Positions 60,701 to 63,417 of a stretch of DNA of 64,000 bases are shown in pieces. The first letter of the stretch is position 1, and the number at the start of each line of letters is the position of its first letter. Origin of the DNA: Mimachlamys varia (taxonomy: Eukaryota > Mollusca > Bivalvia > Pectinida > Pectinidae); assembly GCA_947623455.1 (NCBI GenBank), contig OX392543.1, forward strand, positions 19,342,757 to 19,406,756, written 5' to 3'. A model generated the notes under the pieces. That model saw only the letters and a program-made list of their open reading frames with translations. It had not been told where the DNA came from and made no database searches. The translations under genes and the position numbers were made by a program.

Positions 60701-62659
60701 ATGTCCCAGAGCAATCCAGTACAACAATCAGTGAATCTGATTAAAATGCAAATCCTTGTTCTTACTCCATTACATAAGCATCTGACAACATCCCATAAGA
60801 GGTCATGTTCTGGTGACCTTTGTCGCCTCTTTACTTCATACTAAGACTAGTAGAATTTTCTAATTGATGACAGTTGACGCTGTCATCGCAGCAGGTCATT
60901 TCGTCACAGCACTGCACATTAAGCTTGTTAATCGTGACGAAATGTCTTACCGTACAGATAGGATTATGTATGAAAACTTTTTCACCCACCAACATTCACT
61001 CCGAAGATTATGTAAGCAGTTATTTGATTGGCTAATGCAAAAGGTCACCAGAACGTACGTGACCCCCTATGGGATGTTTTCAGATCTTAAAGGGCCAGCA
61101 GAGACAAGCTTACAGAACGGTGTGAAGATCAAGATATGATTTTAATCAGATTGCAAGTGACAAGATGTTTTTGTCATCAAGCCAATCTAATGTCAAAACT
61201 GCAGTTTAAAAAGGATGGGAACCTCAATTCTTTCCAGGATAGGAATTGGGCTTTAACTCGAAGGCCAACTCATGTTAATCCTTGTTCACTCCTAATAAAA
61301 AGGGATGTATTTGTTCATTATATACATTATAAGAAAATAGGTTTAAAGTGATTTTAGAGGTCTGCAACTATTAAACAAGATATAAGACTGATAGACTTAG
61401 ACCCCAGGTCACCCATTTTAAAGGTGTTAAACCTATATTGTTCTAAACCTTCAGCCACTCTGTCACCAACAGGACCACACCCAAATTCACCTACATTACA
61501 GTGTATTTTCATTAGTACAGTATATCTACAATTGTACAATTAAGGATTGAATCTCACTAAAATTGACTGAGTAAAGTCTGTATTTTAATATTATAATAGT
61601 GAATATTATATATTCATTACCATACTGTTGGAATACATGTACTACCTTCAATGAAATAATATTCAATACACAGTCAAAATGAGGTACAATCCTTAAATTC
61701 GCAATAATGTTCAAATGCTATATATGAAGCCACTTTTAAGCAGGTTGCTACAATGGTAACTATGAAAGCCTTTAAAATTGCCTGCTACAGTTCCAGTGTA
61801 TGACGGTTAAAATGTATACAGTTGTACATGTATGTTGATAAATTGTTATAAGAAAATCTAGAAAATAATATGCAATGAACAACACTACCTATTTCTTCAA
61901 ACAATATCTTTAGTACATTGAACAATTATTTATTCATTCACAATTAACAAACTGCTCTCAATGCAAGTAGTGATACTGTTGAATATACCATATACGTCTG
62001 TATATTATGATAAACTTTCCCACTTGAAAAGTTTCATTTTATAAAGCAAATTATATCACATGAATCAAAAAAATATATTTTCAATACAATACCTAGGTAT
62101 GGAACAGCAAAAATTTTTGATCAGAAAGATTGCAATTGTGTTGCACAAACTGTACATGTAAAACAGCTTGACATGTACAGATAATGATATTTCCTGTGAT
62201 ATGGAACAATCAACTGGATTTATTTCATGTCAGGTGATATAACCTAAGTAAAAGTTACCTTGCATGCAAAGAAACTACTTTAATCTAAATGTAAATTAAC
62301 TATCAAACATAACCAGATGTTACCTTCCCTTGCATGACCTGTTAAAAATAGGATGGACTTATTACCGAACATGTGTTTAAACATTGGTAAAATATTTATT
62401 AAATACATTAATGTATGACATGATGTATGATGTATAAAGATAGGTATATATAAAATAGGTATACATGTACTCTGCATGTTTTCCGTTAGTAGAAAGTTGT
62501 GAATATATATTTTACGCAGGAACGAGTCTTAATCACTGTTAATACATGTAAGCTTATCTAAATACCTGTAACTGTCGCATTTGGGGTCTGGTCAGTCACT
62601 TCTCCGTTCATATATGTTTTCACATCAGCTGGATTAGTAGATCCATATGAAGGCTCCAT
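18543..62659 (-). CDS. SLC15A: Proton-coupled oligopeptide transporter (SLC15A1/SLC15A2 type), complete multi-exon gene
   Basis: This gene is predicted to take up di- and tripeptides with protons across the plasma membrane. Coding exons: 62566-62659 or 58969-59041 (alternative first), 50686-50750, 49120-49213, 46893-47034, 42850-42927, 41237-41336, 39051-39141, 37133-37210, 35865-35947, 35268-35351, 34527-34616, 33702-33746, 33221-33256, 32271-32359, 30037-30118, 27872-27988, 26883-27044, 26262-26308, 25647-25799, 25133-25262, 24285-24416, 23345-23452, 18543-18731. All phases join without a stop, giving 762 or 755 residues; human PEPT1 and PEPT2 have about 708 and 729. Landmarks (755-residue form): ExxERFxYYG proton motif at 66-75, TM2 histidine H100, PTR2 signature around 110-125, [17 protein letters not shown] at 164-180, FYFMINLGS at 195-203, [10 protein letters not shown] at 317-326, a large extracellular domain at about 411-613, TM10 glutamate E643, and the last helices at 658-720. 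PEPT1 versus PEPT2 cannot be decided from this window. Confidence 0.96.
19686..21165. repeat. Intron 22 array A: 85-bp minisatellite with 340-bp higher-order period
   Basis: About 17 units of 85 bp. Each contains the palindrome GTTAGTACTAAC next to 'ctggctagg', which resembles the exon-22 donor region (CCTAGCCAG/GTAAGT). A four-unit cycle is clear: the 'catatattttactgacg' variant recurs at about 19908, 20248 and 20588, exactly 340 bp apart. The last units (about 20700-21150) are more diverged and blend into array B. It is intronic and non-coding. Confidence 0.92.
21166..23344. repeat. SLC15A: Intron 22 array B: about 30 copies of the exon-22 3' end plus its splice donor
   Basis: The unit is 73 bp. 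Read on the minus strand, each unit is about 60 nt equivalent to the end of exon 22 (codons for [20 protein letters not shown]) followed by the donor GTAAGTACTTAC. The array abuts the authentic exon at 23345. The donor 12-mer is a perfect palindrome. Reading through the authentic donor into the array stays open for about 22 codons and then stops. Most array donors are CAG/GTAAGT, a stronger match to consensus than the authentic CAA/GTAAGT. Confidence 0.95.
23345..23452 (-). CDS. SLC15A: SLC15 exon 22: TM11
   Basis: 36 codons, phase 0 to 0, acceptor tgtacatttcag. It encodes [20 protein letters not shown], then [15 protein letters not shown], matching the mammalian 'APSNMKSVLQAGWLLTVAVGN' region. 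The donor is placed at CAA/GTAAGT, the most upstream of a long series of near-identical donors. It is the only one that joins exon 23 in frame without passing a stop. Confidence 0.93.
23488..23728 (+). mobile_element. MITE family B, copy 2
   Basis: Starts near 'gaccggttcagtcatgcca' and ends 'gtgataaatagaatcttac'. It contains 'ggtattacacatgtgtaataa', 'atgatgtcataaac' and 'aatttgcctttgtcatatag'. Homologous to 4187-4405 (reverse) and 32655-32893. Confidence 0.75.
23729..24245 (+). repeat. Bivalve-type 'ggtcaaggtcatt' tandem element, three units
   Basis: Three diverged units of about 140 bp carry 'gtgaccttgaaagtgggtcaaggtcattcattt' in variant forms and 'catcccagcatgctat'. The region ends in a 'ggcggacgacagacggtg' block like the ends of 43385-44742 and 33995-34250. 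It is probably part of a larger non-autonomous transposon family; the host function is none that I can see. Confidence 0.6.
24285..24416 (-). CDS. SLC15A: SLC15 exon 21: end of extracellular domain and TM10
   Basis: 44 codons, phase 0 to 0, acceptor tttcattgaatag, donor GAG/GTATGA. It encodes [20 protein letters not shown] followed by [14 protein letters not shown]. This is the conserved 'PQYxxxTxGEVxFSVTGLEFSY' region of peptide transporters, with the TM10 glutamate at residue 643. Confidence 0.94.
24535..24925. repeat. 'ttcaagcacttttcc' element with a 29-bp tandem core
   Basis: A dispersed-looking element. Its right half (24770-24910) is five copies of a 29-bp unit carrying 'caagcacttttccaagactg' and 'accccaatt'. 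The ends 'atggtttatacaga' (24518) and 'tctgtatgaaccatg' (24918) are an inverted pair of about 14 bp, suggesting a small terminal-inverted-repeat element of about 415 bp. Confidence 0.65.
25133..25262 (-). CDS. SLC15A: SLC15 exon 20: extracellular domain
   Basis: 130 nt, phase 2 in and 0 out. The acceptor is aactttacag. The donor ACG/GTACAG is weak, but it is the only one that keeps frame with exon 21. It encodes part of the extracellular beta-rich domain ('[16 protein letters not shown]', '[13 protein letters not shown]'), with NST and NSS sequons for N-glycosylation. Confidence 0.88.
25647..25799 (-). CDS. SLC15A: SLC15 exon 19: extracellular domain
   Basis: 153 nt, phase 2 in and 2 out, acceptor ctgttttatcaag, donor GTAAGT. 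It encodes '[19 protein letters not shown]' and '[20 protein letters not shown]'. The open frame continues upstream, but the acceptor used here is the one that joins exon 18 in frame. The extracellular domain is poorly conserved, so homology is by position. Confidence 0.85.
26262..26308 (-). CDS. SLC15A: SLC15 exon 18: small exon of extracellular domain
   Basis: 47 nt, phase 0 in and 2 out. It encodes [15 protein letters not shown]. Acceptor tttatatatcag, donor AAG/GTAATG. It is too short for open-frame scans and was found from splice signals and phase. Confidence 0.85.
26527..26725. mobile_element. pogo/Tigger-like MITE, copy 2
   Basis: Starts 'cagtataacttcgttttctc' and ends 'aaaacgaggtcttactgta', an inverted pair. 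The inner 'actcgaaaaccctgttta' and 'ggtaactcgaagttt'-like blocks are shared with 38581-38762. Terminal type CAGTAAAACCTCG is as in pogo/Tigger. Confidence 0.65.
26883..27044 (-). CDS. SLC15A: SLC15 exon 17: extracellular domain
   Basis: 54 codons, phase 0 to 0, acceptor tttatgttttag, donor AAG/GTAAAA. It encodes '[18 protein letters not shown]', '[19 protein letters not shown]' and 'GNLEIFK'. It corresponds by position to the extracellular loop between TM9 and TM10. Confidence 0.9.
27466..27871. repeat. SLC15A: Intron 16 array C: exon-16 3' end plus donor, about 7-8 copies
   Basis: Unit about 52-60 bp. On the minus strand each unit has about 21 nt like the end of exon 16 (GATCTGTCATTTGCACAG or variants with TACACAG) followed by GTAAGTGTGGAG or GTATGTGTGGAG. 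The rest of the unit carries 'ttacctcccttcatctaaac'. The array touches the authentic exon boundary at 27872. Reading past the donor meets a TAA within about ten codons. Confidence 0.92.
27872..27988 (-). CDS. SLC15A: SLC15 exon 16: start of extracellular domain
   Basis: 39 codons, phase 0 to 0, acceptor tttaatttgtag, donor CAG/GTAAGT. It encodes '[20 protein letters not shown]' and '[17 protein letters not shown]'. It follows TM9 directly. Confidence 0.9.
29478..29740 (-). mobile_element. tRNA-headed SINE with duplicated head
   Basis: On the minus strand a tRNA-like head has an A box (tggccgagtgg) and a B box (gggttgcgagtttgaatcc). A body follows with 'ggtaccaactgtaggtcggt' and 'ctccggtttcttcttcctcc'. 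The 5' part of the head is duplicated: 'gacattctatcactag' occurs twice, about 65 bp apart (near 29617-29636 and 29677-29696). The open frames here are products of this element. Confidence 0.75.
30037..30118 (-). CDS. SLC15A: SLC15 exon 15: TM9
   Basis: 82 nt, phase 2 in and 0 out, acceptor ctttgtttcag, donor GAT/GTAAGA. It encodes [20 protein letters not shown] then ALVQMKLD, equivalent to mammalian 'LKKMAVGMVLASMAFVVAAIVQ'. About 17 decoy copies of its 5' end lie upstream. Confidence 0.94.
30119..31450. repeat. SLC15A: Intron 14 array D: exon-15 acceptor and 5' end, about 17 copies
   Basis: Unit about 82 bp, with some shorter units. Read on the minus strand each carries 'ctatctttgtttcag' followed by about 33 nt of exon-15 5' sequence (ACCCCTTCGGAGGATGGTGT and onward), then 'ataggagagatgtgttaggg'. 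Counting 'gaagggg/gttctgaaac' gives about 18 acceptors including the true one at 30118. The array is nearly free of stops in all three minus frames, which explains the long open frames on that strand. Confidence 0.94.
31451..31995. repeat. Intron 14 array D2: GC-rich 37-bp minisatellite, G-rich on the coding strand
   Basis: About 14 units of 36-38 bp with 'cacccacccccaccccctg' followed by 'acaccatactcctaaaaa'. The 'gacaccatactcc' block is very similar to 'gacaccatcctcc' of array D, so D2 probably grew out of a D unit. On the transcribed RNA strand this gives runs such as GGGGGTGGGGGTGGG that could form G-quadruplexes. Confidence 0.9.
32271..32359 (-). CDS. SLC15A: SLC15 exon 14: TM8
   Basis: 89 nt, phase 0 in and 2 out, acceptor attacttttcag, donor ACAG/GTAACT. 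It encodes [20 protein letters not shown] and then [10 protein letters not shown]. Equivalent to the mammalian 'NAILIVIMVPIFDAVLYPLIAKCG' region. Confidence 0.95.
32460..32640 (+). repeat. Dispersed repeat, copy 1 ('gaaatgtctg..gagacataaa')
   Basis: About 125 bp homologous to 33280-33400: 'agaaatgtctgtgagacataa', 'ccatatgaaat', and 'gtgaagtttgatgacaatc'. The two copies in neighbouring introns have the same orientation. Confidence 0.6.
32655..32893 (+). mobile_element. MITE family B, copy 3
   Basis: Contains 'gacccgttcagtcatgtca', the palindrome 'ttacacacgtgtaata', 'gacgtcataaac', 'aaatttgcctttcttataga' and 'gtgataaatagaatcttaca'. Homologous to 4187-4405 (reverse) and 23488-23728. Confidence 0.78.
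32879..32964. repeat. Hairpin-forming inverted repeat
   Basis: 'atcttacactcgtgtcaatg' and 'taatatgg' (32879-32906) are mirrored by 'ccatattacatcgacactcg' and 'tgtaagat' (32930-32959), with one mismatch. It overlaps the end of MITE family B copy 3 and may be its terminal arm. Confidence 0.7.
33221..33256 (-). CDS. SLC15A: SLC15 exon 13: 36-nt microexon
   Basis: 12 codons, phase 0 to 0: [12 protein letters not shown]. Acceptor cttattttag, donor ATG/GTGAGT. It covers the 'IQPDQMQ' segment before TM8. The Asp (residue 350 of the 755-residue form) corresponds to a conserved acidic residue of PEPT1. Confidence 0.9.
33280..33460 (+). repeat. Dispersed repeat, copy 2
   Basis: Homologous to 32460-32640 ('gaaatgtctgcgagacataa', 'atgcgaagtttgatgacaat'). 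It ends with 'ccatttcatggcgggg', which also follows the other copy region near 32975. Confidence 0.6.
33702..33746 (-). CDS. SLC15A: SLC15 exon 12: 45-nt microexon
   Basis: 15 codons, phase 0 to 0: [15 protein letters not shown]. Acceptor tttaattctag, donor ATG/GTGAGC. Matches '[13 protein letters not shown]' of mammalian PEPT1 almost residue for residue. Confidence 0.95.
33995..34250. mobile_element. Bivalve-type repeat ending 'ccaggtgagctaa'
   Basis: Contains 'ggcccctgggagtcagccgc', a 'gacagacggacgccggacac' block and the terminus 'cctttggaccaggtgagcta', the same terminal motif as 44700-44742. It is probably a related non-autonomous element. It accounts for the small open frames around 34124. 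Confidence 0.6.
34527..34616 (-). CDS. SLC15A: SLC15 exon 11: TM7
   Basis: 30 codons, phase 0 to 0, acceptor gtattttag, donor CAG/GTAACG. It encodes [20 protein letters not shown] and then [11 protein letters not shown]320 and D324 are the conserved FWAL.DQQ residues. At the place where human PEPT1 has R282 there is K308. Confidence 0.95.
35268..35351 (-). CDS. SLC15A: SLC15 exon 10: cytosolic loop between TM6 and TM7
   Basis: 28 codons, phase 0 to 0, acceptor ttctatttaaag, donor GAG/GTAAGT. Basic start ([15 protein letters not shown]) then [11 protein letters not shown], matching mammalian 'HWLDWAKEKYDE'. Confidence 0.94.
35690..35790 (-). mobile_element. tRNA-like sequence (SINE head or tRNA pseudogene)
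   Basis: On the minus strand there is an A box 'tagctcgatcgg' and a B box 'ccgggttcgactcc', spaced as in a tRNA. It is flanked by 'aatgcctccgctagg'. It does not close into a good cloverleaf by eye, so it is called a SINE head and not a working tRNA. Confidence 0.55.
35865..35947 (-). CDS. SLC15A: SLC15 exon 9: end of TM6
   Basis: 83 nt, phase 1 in and 0 out, acceptor cttatttaacag, donor AAG/GTAACA. It encodes [20 protein letters not shown] then GRVYNCIK, matching 'GSGMYKKFKPQGNIMGKVAKCI'. Confidence 0.94.
36598..37115. repeat. Intron 8 array G: 84-bp minisatellite, six units
   Basis: Units of 84-86 bp with 'ggtgtaccaaacaagtaa', 'ggctatttgttgataatatc' and 'ttagctttgttatggtgatc'. It ends about 17 bp short of the exon-8 donor (GTAAGT at 37127-37132) and carries no exon sequence. 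Confidence 0.9.
37133..37210 (-). CDS. SLC15A: SLC15 exon 8: TM5-TM6 region
   Basis: 78 nt, phase 1 in and 1 out, acceptor ataaatttctag, donor GTAAGT. It encodes [20 protein letters not shown] and then LMFIAT, matching mammalian '[14 protein letters not shown]'. Confidence 0.95.
37363..37555. repeat. Dispersed repeat, copy 1 (shared with 48697-48905)
   Basis: The two copies share 'cattaaatctcagcgaatat' / 'cattaaattctccacgaata', 'tatccacac', 'tataatagtattat', and 'cagtttggaggctga'-like blocks. No coding sequence. Confidence 0.6.
37618..38432. mobile_element. Terminal-inverted-repeat DNA element of about 815 bp
   Basis: Left end 'tagtaaaaccctgttatatc' and 'accacctgttat' pair with right end 'ggtggcgatataacgaggtt' and 'ttactgta'. 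Subterminal 'ccgccaaa' and 'ttatatcaccaaaa' blocks recur on both sides. Termini are of the CAGTAAAACC..GTTATATC type. The interior (37680-38300) shows no transposase frame, so it is non-autonomous. Confidence 0.7.
38581..38762. mobile_element. pogo/Tigger-like MITE, copy 3
   Basis: Starts 'gtacggtcgaacctcgttat' and ends 'agggtggttcgactacttgt', an inverted pair. The interior 'ataactcgaaaaccctgttt' matches 26527-26725. Confidence 0.65.
39051..39141 (-). CDS. SLC15A: SLC15 exon 7: TM4-TM5
   Basis: 91 nt, phase 0 in and 1 out, acceptor tgattgtag, donor AGAG/GTAAGA. It encodes [20 protein letters not shown] then [11 protein letters not shown]196 and N200 match the conserved 'FYLAINAGS' residues of PEPT1. 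Confidence 0.95.
39142..40265. repeat. SLC15A: Intron 6 array E: exon-7 acceptor and 5' end, repeated
   Basis: Two unit types alternate. Short units of about 51 bp carry 'gaaaaatgtaacaggtaag', 'atggtttctctacctctgg' and 'tttagaaggcaga'. Longer units, of which I count about four outside the true site, also carry the acceptor 'attgtag' and about 34 nt of exon-7 5' sequence on the minus strand. In array copies the exon-like frame ends at a TAA after 11 codons. About 20 units in all. Confidence 0.92.
40500..40995 (-). repeat. Bivalve-type 'ggtcaaggtcatt' tandem element, reverse orientation
   Basis: About four diverged units of 120-140 bp with 'aagtttgttcaaatgaatga', 'ccttgaccca' and 'atgcatgctggga' (as 'catcccagcatgcta' on the other strand). 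Same family as 23729-24245. Confidence 0.55.
41018..41190. mobile_element. pogo/Tigger-like MITE, copy 4
   Basis: Starts 'tacagtaaaaactctttta' and ends 'atgtggggtttcactgta', an inverted pair, with 'ctcgaa' motifs inside both arms. It has a TA at both edges, consistent with the TA target duplication of Tc1/pogo elements. Confidence 0.65.
41237..41336 (-). CDS. SLC15A: SLC15 exon 6: PTR2 signature, TM4
   Basis: 100 nt, phase 2 in and 0 out, acceptor gtccctgaccag, donor CAG/GTAAGA. It encodes [20 protein letters not shown] and then [14 protein letters not shown], nearly identical to the '[24 protein letters not shown]' signature of animal peptide transporters. Confidence 0.97.
41337..42345. repeat. 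SLC15A: Intron 5 array F: exon-6 acceptor and 5' end, about 17 copies of 60 bp
   Basis: The unit is 60 bp. On the minus strand each carries 'gtccctgaccag' (the acceptor) followed by GATTGGTCCAATGAT, the first 15 nt of exon 6, then 'gtacctgtatttctgaccta'. The array starts exactly at the authentic boundary (41336/41337). Because 60 is a multiple of 3, several frames stay open on both strands and give spurious open frames of up to 266 codons. In the exon's own phase every unit has a TGA. Confidence 0.95.
42850..42927 (-). CDS. SLC15A: SLC15 exon 5: TM3
   Basis: 78 nt, phase 2 in and 2 out, acceptor tttacctttcag, donor AATG/GTGAGT. It encodes [20 protein letters not shown] then ALPPPE. It continues exon 4 directly as '[13 protein letters not shown]', matching 'GKFKTIVSLSIVY'. 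Confidence 0.95.
43116..43182 (-). other. Cryptic or poison exon candidate in intron 4
   Basis: 67 nt with a good acceptor (gattgtttttacag) and a good donor (TTCG/GTATGT). Its length is not a multiple of three. Joined to exon 4 it gives an immediate TAA. With an internal acceptor (ctaag/ATCATT) it reads [20 protein letters not shown] but then shifts exon 5 out of frame. It is not part of the coding model. It could be a regulatory (NMD) exon or chance. Confidence 0.35.
43385..44742 (+). mobile_element. Bivalve-type transposable element with about eight internal 140-bp tandem units
   Basis: Left end 'aagaggcccaatgggcctgc' and 'atcgctcacctgg'; right end 'cccttcgggccaggtgagct'. The two ends contain inverted 'tcacctgg/ccaggtga' and 'ggccc' motifs. 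Between them lie about eight diverged units with 'ttgacccctgtgaccttgaa', 'ggtcaaggtcatttcttttc' and 'ggcttcatccaaggaacct'. A 'gacggacgcaggacggacgg' block precedes the right end. No transposase. The internal unit produces the small open frames at 43650-44742. Confidence 0.8.
44755..44860 (-). mobile_element. tRNA-like SINE head
   Basis: On the minus strand 'tggtcgggtggtgcagtgga' carries an A box (tggtgcagtgg) and 'gggtttgattccctgacca' a B box. The outer TGGTC/GACCA can pair as an acceptor stem. The anticodon arm does not fold cleanly. A short tail 'ggaaaactggtatgggggtc' follows. Confidence 0.6.
45470..45625 (-). mobile_element. tRNA-derived SINE
   Basis: On the minus strand the head runs 'tggacggtggtctagtggca' (A box tggtctagtgg) to 'gggttgcgagtttgagtccc' (B box). 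The downstream core 'tccttgagcaaggtacttta' is a motif shared with many animal tRNA-derived SINEs. It is therefore an interspersed repeat and not a tRNA gene. Confidence 0.75.
45670..45779. mobile_element. Hairpin MITE with perfect 22-bp arms
   Basis: 45670-45691 (starts ccacttgtataaaacatctc) and 45758-45779 are exact reverse complements over 22 bp. They enclose a 66-bp loop that itself contains 'ctcttgagatttcctcaag'. 110 bp in all. Confidence 0.8.
46130..46590. repeat. Tandem repeat of about 135 bp, three to four units
   Basis: Units contain 'ccagaggtcaaggtcaaagg' followed by 'tcataaaaa', 'ctgcaacca', 'tgtattagcctatgaagttt' and 'aggcctggtac'. Likely the body of another non-autonomous bivalve element. 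No coding. Confidence 0.7.
46621..46746. mobile_element. Hairpin MITE with perfect 21-bp inner arms
   Basis: CTGAAAGTTTCCCCGGGGAA(A) at 46662-46682 is the exact reverse complement of 46701-46721. The outer ends 'gtaacacttaatgcc' and 'ggctgttac' are a weaker inverted pair. The arm itself contains TTTCCCCGGGGAAA, a 14-bp palindrome. Confidence 0.8.
46893..47034 (-). CDS. SLC15A: SLC15 exon 4: TM2-TM3, catalytic histidine
   Basis: 142 nt, phase 1 in and 2 out, acceptor tttttcctgtccag, donor CAA/GTAAGT. It encodes [40 protein letters not shown] and DGFLGRL. The His in 'AIFHAF' (residue 100) lines up with the essential H57 of human PEPT1. The segment '[13 protein letters not shown]' is the PTR2 family signature. 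Confidence 0.97.
47035..49119. other. Intron 3, no array
   Basis: About 2.1 kb of AT-rich intron. It holds a dispersed repeat at 48697-48905 that is shared with 37363-37555. Otherwise I see nothing recognisable. Confidence 0.6.
48697..48905. repeat. Dispersed repeat, copy 2 (shared with 37363-37555)
   Basis: Carries 'ggaattattcgcggtgtgg', 'gcattaaattctccacgaat', 'atatccacatg' and 'caaacagtttggagactcag', matching the other copy block by block in the same order. Confidence 0.6.
49120..49213 (-). CDS. SLC15A: SLC15 exon 3: TM1 with ExxERF motif
   Basis: 94 nt, phase 0 in and 1 out, acceptor taatgattacag, donor AGAG/GTAAGT. It encodes [20 protein letters not shown] then [12 protein letters not shown]66-x-x-E69-R70-F is the proton-coupling motif on TM1 that is found throughout the family. 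Confidence 0.97.
49325..49790. repeat. Intron 2 array H: 62-70-bp minisatellite, about six units
   Basis: Units carry 'acccatacctgtctgagtca', 'accctccctcattaggaggg', 'agactccctcattttgacta' and 'aaatt'. It lies about 110 bp upstream of the exon-3 acceptor and contains no exon sequence. Each unit has an internal palindrome 'ccctcattaggaggg'-like hairpin. Confidence 0.88.
50365..50565. mobile_element. MITE with inverted ends of about 45 bp
   Basis: Left 'tgtgtagtaaagtagtgagc' and 'ccaacac' plus 'ctttcgtttttt' are matched by right 'aaaacgaaag', 'gtgttgggctcacta' and 'gctactttactacaca', with a few indels. About 200 bp, no coding. Confidence 0.78.
50686..50750 (-). CDS. SLC15A: SLC15 exon 2: cytosolic N terminus
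   Basis: 65 nt, phase 1 in and 0 out, with a strong pyrimidine tract before the acceptor (ttcaaaacag) and donor AAG/GTAAGA. It encodes [20 protein letters not shown] then VK. Both alternative first exons end in phase 1 and can join it. Confidence 0.88.
52235..52923. mobile_element. pogo/Tigger-like non-autonomous element
   Basis: Termini CAGTGGACCTGCGATAATC (52235) and its inverted partner GATTATCGCAAGTCCACTG (ending 52923) match over about 28 bp with two or three differences. 689 bp, no transposase frame. The flanks are duplicated about 0.85 kb away (52999-53140), where the element is absent. Confidence 0.78.
55171..55412. mobile_element. MITE with 'ttactgtaa' ends
   Basis: Left 'ttactgtaatctaacttatt' and 'tttgtgg' and right 'cgcaaaaataggtttgttta' and 'tagtaa' are inverted copies. 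Inner 'cgcgacaattcaatttcgtg' and 'tcgctcgcgaaatatcg' blocks also mirror loosely. 242 bp. Confidence 0.7.
56432..56743. mobile_element. Inverted-end element 'cagtgtttttcc', copy 1
   Basis: Starts 'ccacagtgtttttcctgac' and ends 'gccgggaaaaacacttt'. The same termini occur at 60119-60538. Short ends of this form (CAGTGTTTTTCC) suggest a hAT-like non-autonomous element, but I found no clear 8-bp target duplication. Confidence 0.5.
58270..58860. repeat. Intron 1b array I: 30-bp minisatellite, about 19 units
   Basis: Units vary around 'cagaggtcaaactcaactga' followed by 'caacattata'. It lies about 110 bp downstream of the exon-1b donor. The 30-bp period keeps frames open on both strands, giving spurious open frames at 58478-58837 and 58488-58784. 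Confidence 0.93.
58969..59041 (-). CDS. SLC15A: SLC15 alternative first coding exon 1b
   Basis: ATG at 59041-59039; 73 nt ending in phase 1 at GAAG/GTAAGG. It encodes [20 protein letters not shown] then LSGE, an acidic serine-rich N terminus that could be phosphorylated. A TATAAA lies on the minus strand at 59098-59093, about 52 nt before the ATG, which would suit its own promoter. Alternatively an acceptor (tttcttctgtag) at about 59116 could make it the second exon of a longer leader. Confidence 0.8.
59093..59098 (-). promoter_or_regulatory. Candidate TATA box of exon 1b
   Basis: TATAAA in the context gggTATAAAcagg on the minus strand. Transcription would be expected to start about 30 nt downstream, near 59065, leaving a leader of about 25 nt before the ATG at 59041. 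Inference only. Confidence 0.35.
59527..59903 (-). mobile_element. MITE family A, copy 3, with 9-bp target duplication
   Basis: Termini CAATCTTATTAAAAT and ATTTTAAGCAGATTG. Exact flanking direct repeats GTTGAATAT at 59518-59526 and 59904-59912. 377 bp. This and copy 2 independently show the same terminus and the same 9-bp duplication length. Confidence 0.88.
60119..60538. mobile_element. Inverted-end element 'cagtgtttttcc', copy 2
   Basis: Starts 'cagtgtttttcctgggtatt' and ends 'aggaaaaacactg'. The interior repeats 'ttgggaaaaa' motifs and 'ggtcgtttggcgtacccag'. Same termini as 56432-56743. Confidence 0.6.
60733..61153 (+). mobile_element. MITE family A, copy 4
   Basis: Termini (g)AATCTGATTAAAAT and ATTTTAATCAGATTG. 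421 bp. It is in opposite orientation to copy 3, 0.8 kb away. The subterminal arms 'catctgacaacatcccataa' and 'tatgggatgttttcagatc' mirror each other. No clean target duplication was seen for this copy. Confidence 0.85.
62566..62659 (-). CDS. SLC15A: SLC15 alternative first coding exon 1a
   Basis: ATG at 62659-62657; 94 nt ending in phase 1 at ACAG/GTATTT. It encodes [20 protein letters not shown] then [11 protein letters not shown]. Its donor phase matches exon 2 (50686-50750) as well as exon 1b does, so it is read as an alternative first exon. Splicing it to the acceptor in front of exon 1b would instead give an early TAA, leaving the exon-1b ATG to start translation. Confidence 0.75.
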
Positions 62660-62706
62660 TTTCCACAGATGACGAGTCCGAAATATCAAATGTCAAATGT
62701 CGGCAA

Positions 62707-62717
62707 CAGCTGATTGG
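62707..62717 (-). promoter_or_regulatory. CCAAT box and E-box upstream of exon 1a
   Basis: On the minus strand GGCCAATCAGCTG places a CCAAT element (62717-62713) next to CAGCTG, about 50-58 nt before the ATG at 62659. Such a position suits a proximal promoter. No transcription start can be proved from sequence. Confidence 0.3.
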
Positions 62718-63331
62718 CCGGGAAGTTGGGAAGTTTTACCACACGACAATTTCTGCCACTATTACTCGCCATAAATACTGTCACGTTGTGATATCATCAT
62801 CTCCGAAGACTCAGTGGTATGTATCTAGGTTACATTTACATTACCTGTGTCAACTTTATCGTCGACCGCGAACGTGTTTTGGTAAATATTGTAGTGTTGG
62901 CAAATTAACTTTCACTTCACGCTCCAATAGTTTCGCGTAGCTTTCAAACATTTGTCTGACTCGAGTTAAATTGGGTAGGGGTATACTAAAAGCAGGAATA
63001 CGAAAACCATGACCAAACCACAGCGTACTCGTAGCACTAGCCTAGATTAATATTATAGGTGTTTGCATTGGCAGACGAGGCTATTGCCTGTCCTCGTAGC
63101 ATATAGCAACAGATCTGAGATAAATTAATGATTTCGAATATTATAAACGTGAATGTAACATGTATAATACATCTAAAATGACCCAATTTGAACCCTTCTT
63201 TATAAATGCAAGTTGGCAATTACCTAAGTGCTCATGGTTTTATATAGGGATTGAACAGCGTTTTTTTTTATTTATTTTCATGTCAGTATTTACAGGTATG
63301 AATGAAAAGTGGTTACATCCATATTGTAGTT
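62718..63331. other. 5' flank of the transporter gene, nothing further recognised
   Basis: No exon or repeat that I can support. Small open frames here show no recognisable protein. Confidence 0.45.
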
Positions 63332-63417
63332 GGTTTCTGACTCTCTGACTCATTAAATATGTGGACGACAGGCACCCGCCTGTCTTCCAAATATTTAGCG
63401 GGTCAGAGAGTCAGAAC
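63332..63417. repeat. Hairpin-forming inverted repeat
   Basis: 'ggtttctgactctctgactc' and 'attaaatatgtgg..gacaggc' on the left are mirrored by 'gcctgtcttccaaatattta' and 'gcgggtcagagagtcagaacc' on the right. About 40-bp arms with a few mismatches and almost no loop. Confidence 0.78.
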
